From JBFHDX01 sp041584475 (lineage in GTDB: Bacteria > Pseudomonadota > Alphaproteobacteria > UBA8366 > JADFVY01): a DNA stretch of 40,183 nucleotides. The DNA is taken from NCBI GenBank assembly GCA_041584475.1, contig JBFHDX010000024.1:1-40183 (forward strand). Reading direction: 5' to 3'. The notes below the pieces were generated by a model. It saw nothing but the letters and a program-made list of their open reading frames with translations, had not been told where the DNA came from and did not search any database. Below are positions 25,806-33,068 of this stretch, in pieces; positions within the stretch are counted from its first letter, which is position 1, and every line of letters starts with the position of its first letter. Made by a program: the position numbers and the translations under genes.

Positions 25806-25834
25806 TTGTAATCGGTCCGATTTTGCCCTAAATA
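25806..25834 (+). promoter_or_regulatory. Candidate promoter of the rimP-nusA-infB operon
   Basis: TTGTAA (25806-25811) and TAAATA (25829-25834) are separated by exactly 17 bases in an otherwise G+C-rich neighbourhood, 14 bases after the trmB stop. Transcription would begin near 25841 and run through the terminator-like hairpin at 25883-25909 before rimP at 25936. Confidence 0.45.
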
Positions 25835-25882
25835 AGCGAGCAATGAATCCCATACGGTTGCCATCGGCGATCGAGCGCAAGT

Positions 25883-25909
25883 GGGTGGGCCCGAGGGCCC
25901 GCCCTTTTT
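25883..25909 (+). terminator. Intrinsic terminator-like hairpin with T-tract ahead of rimP
   Basis: GGGTGGGCCC (25883-25892) pairs with GGGCCCGCCC (25895-25904), followed at once by TTTTT (25905-25909). This is the clearest Rho-independent terminator in the window. It could end the metK-trmB transcript, or act as an attenuator in the rimP leader if the promoter at 25806-25834 is used. Confidence 0.8.
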
Positions 25910-25935
25910 AATTCCGGCCGCAGGGGAACGAGGCC

Positions 25936-26436
25936 ATGGATCCGATTCGACGGATCGAGCAGATTGTGGAACCGGCGCTGGCGGATATGGGCTACGAACT
26001 GGTCCGCGTCCGGCTGACCGGCGCCGCGCGCCCGGTCCTGCAGATCATGGCGGAGCGGTCGGACGGCGTCGGGATCACGGTCGACGACTGCGCCGACATC
26101 AGCCACGCGGTCTCGGCGCTGCTCGACGTCGAGGATCCGATCAAGGGCGCCTACACGCTCGAGGTGAGTTCGCCGGGGATCGACCGTCCGCTGACGCGTG
26201 CCGAGGATTTCGAGCGCTTCGCGGGATTCGAGGTGAAGCTCGAGCTGCACCACGCGACGGACGGCAGGCGCCGTTTCCGCGGCCGGCTCGAAGGGTTGCG
26301 CGACGGCCTGGTGCGGGTCGCCACGTCGGACGGAGAGGTCGCCGTCCCGCTGGCCGACATCCAGCATGCGAAGCTGGTGTTGACCGACGACCTGCTGGCG
26401 GCCGCGGCGGAACACAGGACCGCCGCCAACGGATAG
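25936..26436 (+). CDS. rimP: Ribosome maturation factor RimP
   Basis: RimP helps assemble the 30S subunit, acting on the S12 and central region. The 166-residue protein has the RimP_N domain (IVEPALADMGYELVRVRL; ITVDDCADISHAVSALLD; YTLEVSSPGIDRPL) and a C-terminal SH3-like domain (RRRFRGRLEGLRDGLVRV, VPLADIQHAKLVL). The ATG at 25936 follows GGGGAACGAGG. It leads the operon that continues with nusA 17 bases downstream. Confidence 0.95.
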   Translation: MDPIRRIEQIVEPALADMGYELVRVRLTGAARPVLQIMAERSDGVGITVDDCADISHAVSALLDVEDPIKGAYTLEVSSPGIDRPLTRAEDFERFAGFEVKLELHHATDGRRRFRGRLEGLRDGLVRVATSDGEVAVPLADIQHAKLVLTDDLLAAAAEHRTAANG

Positions 26437-26452
26437 ATCGAGAGATGACGCG

Positions 26453-28039
26453 ATGACTCAGATGCATGTCGAACTTTTGGCCGTCGCCGATACGGTTGCC
26501 CGCGACAAGGGAATCGATCGCGAGCAGGTGCTCGAGGCCATGGAGCAGGCGATTCAGAAGGCCGGCCGCTCCAAATACGGGCACGAGCACGATATTCGCG
26601 CCCACATCGACCGGTCGACCGGCGCGATCGACCTCGCCCGCTATACCGAGGTGGTCGAGGAGGTCGAGAACGAGGCGACCCAGATGACCGTCGAGCAGGC
26701 CAAGCGCATCAAGCGCGACGCGGCGGCCGGCGAGTTCATCATCGACCCGTTGCCGCCGATCGATTTCGGCCGCATCGCGGCGCAGACGGCCAAGCAGGTG
26801 ATCGTGCAGAAGGTGCGCGAGGCGGAGCGCGAGCGGCAGTACGAGGAATACAAGGATCGCGTCGGCGAGATCGTCAACGGCCTGGTCAAACGTTTCGAGT
26901 TCGGCACCGTCACCGTCGACCTCGGCCGTGCCGAGGCGGTGTTGCGCCGCGACGAAGTGCTGCCGCGCGAGAATTTCCGCCGCGGCGACCGGGTGCGCGC
27001 CTACGTTTACGACGTCCGTCGCGAGCAGCGCGGCCCGCAGATCTTCCTCTCGCGCAGCCATCCGGAGTTCCTGGCCAAGCTGTTCGCGCAGGAAGTACCG
27101 GAAATCTATGACGGGATCATCGAAATCAAGGCCGTCGCGCGCGATCCGGGCAGCCGGGCGAAGATCGCCGTCATCTCGAACGACAGCAGCATCGACCCGG
27201 TCGGGGCGTGCGTCGGCATGCGCGGCAGTCGCGTCCAGGCCGTCGTCGCCGAGCTGCAGGGTGAGAAGATCGACATCATTCCGTGGTCGCCGGACCCGGC
27301 CACGTTCGTCGTCAATGCGCTGGCGCCGGCAGAGGTGGCCAAGGTCGTCCTCGACGAGGACGCGCGCAAGATCGAGGTCGTCGTACCCGACGACCAACTC
27401 AGTCTGGCGATCGGGCGACGCGGTCAGAACGTCCGGCTGGCGTCGATGCTGACCGGATGGGACATCGACATCCTGACCGAGGAGCAGGAGTCCGAGCGCC
27501 GCCAGGCCGAGTTCCGCGAGCGCAGCCAGCGTTTCATGGAGGCGCTCGATGTCGACGACGTCATCGCGCACCTTCTGGTCACGGAAGGATTCTCGACGAT
27601 CGAGGAGATCGCCTACGTACCGTTGGAGGACCTGACCGATATCGAGGGATTCGACGAGGAGGTCGCGGCCGAGCTCAAGACGCGCGCCGGACATTTCCTC
27701 GAAGAGGAAGCGGTGCGGCTGACCGATCGCCGGCGCGAGCTGGGCGTGGACGAGGCGCTTGCCGACGTCGCCGGACTGACGCCGGCAATGCTTGTCGCGC
27801 TCGGTGAGGCCGGCATCAAGACGCTGGAGGATTTCGCCGATCTCGCCTCGGACGAACTGATCATGGGCGAAAGCGCGCCGCTGGCCGAGTTCGGCCTGAC
27901 CCATGCGGAGGCCAACGAGCTGATCATTGCGGCGCGGATCAGCGCAGGCTGGTTCAGCGAGGAAGACCTGCGGGCGGCGCGCGACGAGACCGTCGAGACC
28001 GAGACCGAGGCGGAGCCGGCGCAGGGCGCGGACGCCTGA
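26453..28039 (+). CDS. nusA: Transcription termination/antitermination factor NusA
   Basis: NusA binds RNA polymerase and controls pausing, termination and antitermination. The 528-residue protein has the N-terminal polymerase-binding domain (1-130), an S1 domain from about 138 (FGTVTVDLGRAEAVLRRDE), and KH domains with VGACVGMRGSRV near 250 and LAIGRRGQNVRLAS near 318. Two C-terminal helix-hairpin-helix repeats follow (about 365-420 and 430-495; SAEIDDLTDIEGFDEE-like acidic repeats). It ends in an acidic Glu/Thr tail. Two such repeats are typical of proteobacterial NusA. Confidence 0.96.
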   Translation: MTQMHVELLAVADTVARDKGIDREQVLEAMEQAIQKAGRSKYGHEHDIRAHIDRSTGAIDLARYTEVVEEVENEATQMTVEQAKRIKRDAAAGEFIIDPLPPIDFGRIAAQTAKQVIVQKVREAERERQYEEYKDRVGEIVNGLVKRFEFGTVTVDLGRAEAVLRRDEVLPRENFRRGDRVRAYVYDVRREQRGPQIFLSRSHPEFLAKLFAQEVPEIYDGIIEIKAVARDPGSRAKIAVISNDSSIDPVGACVGMRGSRVQAVVAELQGEKIDIIPWSPDPATFVVNALAPAEVAKVVLDEDARKIEVVVPDDQLSLAIGRRGQNVRLASMLTGWDIDILTEEQESERRQAEFRERSQRFMEALDVDDVIAHLLVTEGFSTIEEIAYVPLEDLTDIEGFDEEVAAELKTRAGHFLEEEAVRLTDRRRELGVDEALADVAGLTPAMLVALGEAGIKTLEDFADLASDELIMGESAPLAEFGLTHAEANELIIAARISAGWFSEEDLRAARDETVETETEAEPAQGADA

Positions 28040-28064
28040 GCGATGGCCAGGAGACGAAAACGGA

Positions 28065-28703
28065 ATGCAGGCAGGTCTTCGCCATGATGCGCCGCGTCTC
28101 GCGGCGCCCGCCGGAGGGCACGAGGTGCTCCGCCGCTGCATCGCCAGCGGCGAGAGCCTGCCGTGCGGGCGGATGCTCCGCTTCGTCGTCGACCCGGATG
28201 GACGCCTGATTCCGGATATCGCCGGACGCCTCCCCGGCCGCGGATTATGGTTGAGCGCCGACCGCGATAGCGTTAAGAGAGCCTGTGCCCGAAAGCTGTT
28301 CCAGAAAGCGGCTCGGCGGGCCGTCGATGTTCCGCAGGATCTCGAGCGGCGTATCGAGCAGCTGCTGGCTGCGCGCTGTCTCGAACTGATCGGTCTGGCG
28401 CGGCGCGCCGGCCAGGCGGTCGCGGGATACGAAAAGGTGGCCGGCTGGCTCCGGCAGGGCCGGTGTCGCGTGCTTCTCGCCGCCAGCGATGGCGCCGAGG
28501 ACGGACGCGCCAAATTGCGCCGGCTTGCCGGCGACGTGCTGCTCGTCGACTGCCTGTGCGGCGATGAGCTGGGCCGCGCCTTCGCGCGCGACAGGTTGGT
28601 CCATGTGGCGATCGCACCCGGTGCGCTCGCCGAAAAACTCCGAACGGAAGCCCGGCGACTCGAGGGATTCCGGCGCACTGGCCGTGAACGAGGAAAAGAA
28701 TGA
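28065..28703 (+). CDS. YlxR (DUF448) fused to an L7Ae-like RNA-binding domain
   Basis: This 212-residue protein carries two RNA-binding modules. The YlxR domain is at about 15-90 (RRCIASGESLPCGRMLRFV, LPGRGLWLSADRDSVKRA, KLFQKAARR). A ribosomal L7Ae/L30e-like domain follows at about 100-190 (LIGLARRAGQAVAGYEKVAGW, VLLAASDGAEDGRAKL). Separate ylxR and ylxQ genes occupy this place in Firmicutes; the fused form is common in alphaproteobacteria. The role is unknown, but the location between nusA and infB suggests RNA or ribosome function. ATG at 28065 is chosen with AGGAGA upstream; the frame remains open into nusA. The stop overlaps the infB ATG (ATGA). Confidence 0.88.
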   Translation: MQAGLRHDAPRLAAPAGGHEVLRRCIASGESLPCGRMLRFVVDPDGRLIPDIAGRLPGRGLWLSADRDSVKRACARKLFQKAARRAVDVPQDLERRIEQLLAARCLELIGLARRAGQAVAGYEKVAGWLRQGRCRVLLAASDGAEDGRAKLRRLAGDVLLVDCLCGDELGRAFARDRLVHVAIAPGALAEKLRTEARRLEGFRRTGRERGKE

Positions 28704-31231
28704 GCGAACAAAAGGAAAAAGAAAGCAAGCTGACGCTGCGCAAACCGGGTCGACTCGAGCTGAAGAAGACGGTCGAGGGCGGGCAGGTGCGCCAGAGCTT
28801 CAGCCACGGCCGCAGCAAGTCGGTGACCGTCGAGGTCAAGAAGAAGCGGACGTTCGAGCGCGGCGCCGGCGGCAAGATGACCGCCGTGCGCGAAGAGCCG
28901 TCGCTGGCGGAAGCCGCGAAGAGCGCCGAGCATGCCGAAATCAAGGACCTTACGGAGCGCGAGCGCGAGGCACGAATCCGGGCTCTGAAGGGTGCCGCCG
29001 CCGACGAGGAGCGCGAACGCCTTGCCGAGATGCAGGCGAAGCGCGAGGCCGAAGAGCAGGCGCGCAGAAAGGCACAGGAAGACGCAATTCGCCGCGCCAC
29101 CGAGGAGGAGGAATCGCGCCGCAAGGCCGAGGAGGACGCGAAGCGCAAGATCGCCGAGGAGGAGGCGAAGCGCAAGGTCGCCGAGGAGGAAACGAGGCGC
29201 AAGCCGGAACGGCAGGCGCACCCCGAGCCGGCGATCGAAGCGGACACCGAATCCGAGGGCGCGCCGCGGCGTGGTAAGGCGGAACCGAAGAAGCCGCAGG
29301 GGCTGCGCAGCCGGCAGGAGCCGCGGCGACGTGCCGGCAAGCTGACCATCACCCAGGCGCTCGACGAGGACGGCGAGAAGGAACGCGCGCGCAGCATCGC
29401 GGCGATGCGCCGCGCACGCGAGAAGGAGAAGCAGCGCGCCAAGGCCGCGGTGGCGGAAGGCCCGCGCAAGAAATTCGCCCGTGAGATCGTCGTCCCGGAG
29501 ACCATCACGGTGGCCGATCTGGCCAACCGTATGGCCGAACGGGGCGCCGAGGTCGTCAAGGCGCTGATGAAGCTCGGCGTGATGGCTACCATCAACCAGA
29601 CGATCGATGCCGACACCGCGGAACTCGTGATCAGCGAGTTCGGGCACAAGGTCAAGCGCGTGTCCGAGGCCGACGTGGAGCTGGGCATCGAGGGCACCGA
29701 GGATCGCCCGGAGGATCTGCAGCCCCGGGCCCCGGTCGTCACCGTCATGGGCCACGTCGATCACGGCAAGACCTCGTTGCTCGACGCCCTGCGCGAGACC
29801 GACATCGTGGCGGGCGAGGCCGGCGGAATCACGCAGCATATCGGAGCGTACCGGGTCGAGCTCTCGGACGGACAGCGCATCACCTTCCTCGACACGCCGG
29901 GGCACGAGGCGTTCACCAACATGCGCGCCCGCGGCGCCGAAGTGACCGACATCGTCGTCCTCGTCGTCGCCGCGGATGACGGGGTCCAGCCGCAGACGGT
30001 GGAGGCGATCCGGCATGCCCAGGCGGCCGGAGTCCCGCTGATCGTCGCCATCAACAAGATGGACAAGCCGGAAGCGCAGCCCGACCGGGTGCGCAACGAG
30101 TTGCTGCAGCATGAAATTGTCGTCGAGAGCATGGGCGGCGAGGTACAGGAGGTCGAGGTTTCGGCCGTCAAGAAGACCAACCTCGACGCGCTCGAGGAGG
30201 CGATTCTGCTGCAGGCGGAGATCCTGGAGCTCAAGGCCAATCCCAGCCGCGTCGCGCAGGGTGCCGTCGTCGAAGCGCGCCAGGAGCGTGGTCGCGGATC
30301 GGTTGCGACGGTGCTCGTTCAGCGCGGCACGCTCAACGTCGGCGACGTCTTCATCGCCGGCGCCGAATGGGGACGCGTTCGCGCGCTGATGGACGACCAT
30401 GGTCGCACCGTCGAGTCGGCTGGGCCGTCGACGCCGGTCGAGGTGCTGGGGTTCCAGGGCACGCCCGCGGCGGGCGACGATTTCGTCGTCGTCGCCGACG
30501 AGGCGAAAGCCCGCGAGATCGCTGCCTACCGGCAGCGTGTCGAGCGTGAGATACGCGCCGCGGCGGCGACGCGGGGTACGCTCGAGCAGATGTTCACCCA
30601 GATCAAGGAAGGCGTCGCATCGGAGCTGCCCGTCGTCGTCAAGGCGGACGCCCAGGGCTCGGTTGAGGCGATCGCCGCGTCGCTTGACAAGCTGTCGACG
30701 GAGGAAGTCAGGGTCCGCCTGCTGCACGGCGCGGTGGGCGGCATCACCGAATCCGACGTGACGCTCGCCCGTGCTTCGGGCGGTCTGATCATCGGCTTCA
30801 ACGTGCGCGCCAATCCGCAGGCCCGTGAGATGGCGAAGCGCGACGGCGTCGACATCCGCTATTACTCGATCATCTACAACGCGCTCGACGATATCAAATC
30901 GATGCTGAGCGGAATGTTGGCGCCGGAGCTGCGCGAGAAGTTCCTCGGCTACGCCGAGATTCGCGAGGTCTTCAACATCACGAAGGTCGGCAAGGTCGCC
31001 GGTTGCTACGTTACCGAGGGCATCGTCAAACGCGGGGCGGGCGTCCGCTTGCTGCGCGACGACGTCGTCGTCCACGAGGGTCGACTCAAGACGCTGAAGC
31101 GCTTCAAGGACGAGGTGCGCGAGGTGCAGCACGGATACGAATGCGGCATGGCCTTCGAGAATTACGACGACATCAAGGTGGGCGATGTCATCGAGGCGTT
31201 CGAAGTCGAGGAAGTGTCGCGCGCGCTCTGA
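28700..31231 (+). CDS. infB: Translation initiation factor IF-2
   Basis: IF-2 is the GTPase that brings fMet-tRNA to the 30S subunit and joins the subunits. In 843 residues, an N-terminal IF2_assoc segment is followed by a very charged, coiled-coil-like region at about 100-190 with repeated AEEDAKRK and AEEEAKRK blocks. The IF2_N domain with PETITVADLANRMAERGAEV is near 265-290. The G domain has GHVDHGKT (G1, near 350), DTPGHEAF (G3, near 397) and NKMD (G4, near 452). The C-terminal domains end with CGMAFENYDDIKVGD. ATG at 28700 follows AGGAAAAGA. Confidence 0.97.
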   Translation: MSEQKEKESKLTLRKPGRLELKKTVEGGQVRQSFSHGRSKSVTVEVKKKRTFERGAGGKMTAVREEPSLAEAAKSAEHAEIKDLTEREREARIRALKGAAADEERERLAEMQAKREAEEQARRKAQEDAIRRATEEEESRRKAEEDAKRKIAEEEAKRKVAEEETRRKPERQAHPEPAIEADTESEGAPRRGKAEPKKPQGLRSRQEPRRRAGKLTITQALDEDGEKERARSIAAMRRAREKEKQRAKAAVAEGPRKKFAREIVVPETITVADLANRMAERGAEVVKALMKLGVMATINQTIDADTAELVISEFGHKVKRVSEADVELGIEGTEDRPEDLQPRAPVVTVMGHVDHGKTSLLDALRETDIVAGEAGGITQHIGAYRVELSDGQRITFLDTPGHEAFTNMRARGAEVTDIVVLVVAADDGVQPQTVEAIRHAQAAGVPLIVAINKMDKPEAQPDRVRNELLQHEIVVESMGGEVQEVEVSAVKKTNLDALEEAILLQAEILELKANPSRVAQGAVVEARQERGRGSVATVLVQRGTLNVGDVFIAGAEWGRVRALMDDHGRTVESAGPSTPVEVLGFQGTPAAGDDFVVVADEAKAREIAAYRQRVEREIRAAAATRGTLEQMFTQIKEGVASELPVVVKADAQGSVEAIAASLDKLSTEEVRVRLLHGAVGGITESDVTLARASGGLIIGFNVRANPQAREMAKRDGVDIRYYSIIYNALDDIKSMLSGMLAPELREKFLGYAEIREVFNITKVGKVAGCYVTEGIVKRGAGVRLLRDDVVVHEGRLKTLKRFKDEVREVQHGYECGMAFENYDDIKVGDVIEAFEVEEVSRAL

Positions 31232-31279
31232 TGCGGCTATCGGACCCCGGGACCGCGCGGACCGGCGGGTGAAAGGTCA

Positions 31280-31690
31280 ATGAGCAGACACAAGCGCAGG
31301 GGGCCGACGCAGCGACAGCTGCGCGTCGGGGAGGAATTGCGCCACGTGCTCGCAGAGGTTCTGAGCCGCGGCGAGCTGCGCGATCCCGTTCTCGTCGGCC
31401 GCTCGATCACCGTATCGGAGGTCCGCGTGACGCCGGACATGCGCCACGCGACGGCGTACGTCATGCCGCTTGCCGATACCGCACACGCCGCCGAAGTCGC
31501 AGCGGCGCTGAACCGTGCCGCGGCGTTCCTGAGCAGCGAGGTGGGCCGCCGCGTGTCGCTGAAATTTACCCCCTCCTTGCGGTTCGAGGTGGATACCGTG
31601 TTCGACGAAGCGCGACGCATCGACGACCTGCTCCGCGCGCCGCGCGTTGCCCGCGATCTGAGCCGCGGGGGCGGTGACGATGCCGCGTAG
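31280..31690 (+). CDS. rbfA: 30S ribosome-binding factor RbfA
   Basis: RbfA is a KH-fold factor for late maturation of the 30S subunit at the 16S 5' end. The 136-residue protein begins with a basic stretch (RHKRRGPTQRQLRVGEELRH) and has ITVSEVRVTPDMRHATAYVMP, the most conserved part of the family. LKFTPSLRFEVDTVFDEARRID is the C-terminal KH helix with the expected AxG-like interruption. The gene lies 48 bases after infB, and its end overlaps the truB start by 11 bases. Confidence 0.95.
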   Translation: MSRHKRRGPTQRQLRVGEELRHVLAEVLSRGELRDPVLVGRSITVSEVRVTPDMRHATAYVMPLADTAHAAEVAAALNRAAAFLSSEVGRRVSLKFTPSLRFEVDTVFDEARRIDDLLRAPRVARDLSRGGGDDAA

Positions 31691-32606
31691 GCGCAAGGGC
31701 CGGCCGATCCACGGCTGGATCGTTGTCGACAAGCCGGCCGGCATGAGCTCGGCGGCCGCCGTCGCCGCCGTGCGCCGCCTCACCGGTGCCGCCAAGGCCG
31801 GACATGCCGGGACACTGGACCCGCTGGCCACCGGCATCCTGCCGGTGGCGCTCGGCGAGGCGACGAAGACGGTGCCGTTCCTGGTGAACGCGGAAAAATG
31901 CTACCGGTTTACGATCCGCTGGGGAACGGCGACGACAACCGACGATGCCGAAGGCGCGGCGTGCGGGGAGTGCACCCTCCGCCCCGACCGCGATCGGCTT
32001 AGCCGCGTGCTGCCGCGTTTCATCGGCGAGATCGAGCAGCTTCCGCCTGCCTACTCCGCCATCCGGGTCGACGGCCGACGCGCCTACCAGCTGGCCCGGG
32101 AGGGGGAGACACCGACATTGCCGCGGCGGCGGGTGTCGGTGCGGTCGATCACGCTGCTCGGGCTTCCCGACCGCGATCACGCGGAACTCGAAGTCGTCTG
32201 CGGCAAGGGCACCTATGTACGCGCACTAGCGCGCGATCTGGCGACGGCGGCAGGAACGCTCGGTCATGTGTTGGCGCTGCGACGGACCCGGGTCGGCCCG
32301 TTTGGCGAAGCGCATGCGATTTCGCTGGACGAACTGGGTGAAAATGGGCAGAGTGCGCCCGCCTTGAGGCACCTGCTTCCGGTCGAGACCGCGCTGGACG
32401 ACATCCCGGCCCTGGCCGTGACCGATACCGAGGCGGGACGTCTGCGAAACGGACAGGCCATATCCCTTCACAGGAAGACGGATCTGGACCGCGTCGCAAC
32501 CCTCAGCGACGGCGACAGCTTTCTGGCAACGGCGCACGGGCAGCCTGTTGCGCTGGTCCGTTACGCCGCCGGTGAGGTAAAGCCGTTTCGCGTTTTGAAT
32601 TTGTGA
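31680..32606 (+). CDS. truB: tRNA pseudouridine(55) synthase TruB
   Basis: TruB makes pseudouridine 55 in the T-arm of tRNAs. The 308-residue protein begins RRRKGRPIHGWIVVDKPAGM. It holds the catalytic Asp47 in GHAGTLDPLATGILPV, which is diagnostic of the family. LPPAYSAIRVDGRRAYQLAR and the VVCGKGTYVRALARDL segment follow, with a C-terminal TruB_C region. ATG at 31680 fits homologue starts; GTG at 31674 is in frame. It starts within the end of rbfA. Confidence 0.96.
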   Translation: MPRRRKGRPIHGWIVVDKPAGMSSAAAVAAVRRLTGAAKAGHAGTLDPLATGILPVALGEATKTVPFLVNAEKCYRFTIRWGTATTTDDAEGAACGECTLRPDRDRLSRVLPRFIGEIEQLPPAYSAIRVDGRRAYQLAREGETPTLPRRRVSVRSITLLGLPDRDHAELEVVCGKGTYVRALARDLATAAGTLGHVLALRRTRVGPFGEAHAISLDELGENGQSAPALRHLLPVETALDDIPALAVTDTEAGRLRNGQAISLHRKTDLDRVATLSDGDSFLATAHGQPVALVRYAAGEVKPFRVLNL

Positions 32607-32623
32607 AATCCGAGGAGGATTTG

Positions 32624-32893
32624 ATGTCGATTTCTGCCGAGCGAAAGCAGGAACTTATCGAGAAATTCGCAACGAAGCCGGGCGATACCGGCTGTCCCGA
32701 GGTTCAGGTCGCCATCTTGACCGAGCGAATCAAGAACCTGACCGATCACTTGAACGAGCACAAGAAGGACTACCATACGCGACGGGGACTCATCAGCATG
32801 GTGACCCAGCGCCGGCGTCTGCTCGACTACCTGAAACGCAAGGAAGCGTCGCGTTACGAAACTATCGTGAAAGAACTGGGGTTGCGCCGTTAG
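32624..32893 (+). CDS. rpsO: 30S ribosomal protein S15
   Basis: The 89-residue protein is S15, which binds the central domain of 16S rRNA early in 30S assembly. The sequence SISAERKQELIEKFATKPGD and the block LTDHLNEHKKDYHTRRGLIS are near-invariant for the family. Its length is exactly typical. GAGGAGG lies 6 bases before the ATG at 32624, the best ribosome-binding site of the cluster. In E. coli S15 represses its own mRNA by a leader fold; I could not identify that element here. Confidence 0.98.
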   Translation: MSISAERKQELIEKFATKPGDTGCPEVQVAILTERIKNLTDHLNEHKKDYHTRRGLISMVTQRRRLLDYLKRKEASRYETIVKELGLRR

Positions 32894-33013
32894 GCGGAGC
32901 TTGCCCCGCACGCTCGGCAGCGCCCGCCGGCCACGGCTGGGTTATCGCTGGCGCGAGGCGGTGGGGTCGGCGCCCCGACGCGCATCAGAGGCCGCGTACG
33001 GCGCCCCGGCAAA

Positions 33014-33044
33014 TGTCGCAGGCGTAATCTGACGACCTGCGGCA
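33014..33044 (+). promoter_or_regulatory. Hairpin in the rpsO-pnp intergenic region
   Basis: TGTCGCAGG (33014-33022) pairs with CCTGCGGCA (33036-33044) to give a 9-bp stem with one G-U pair and a 13-base loop, ending 24 bases before the pnp ATG. In E. coli the comparable leader holds a stem cut by RNase III, after which PNPase limits its own synthesis. The location is right for such an element, and the sequence is not related. The rest of 32894-33068 holds GC-rich sequence and no gene. Confidence 0.5.
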
Positions 33045-33068
33045 AGGATGGAAATGAAGGAAAGCAAT

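Noticed and set aside
26141..31132. A 1,663-codon open frame on the minus strand across rimP, nusA and infB
   Set aside because: It is antisense to clearly conserved genes. High G+C with G/C in third positions removes stops from the opposite frame, and the translation is low-complexity without domains.
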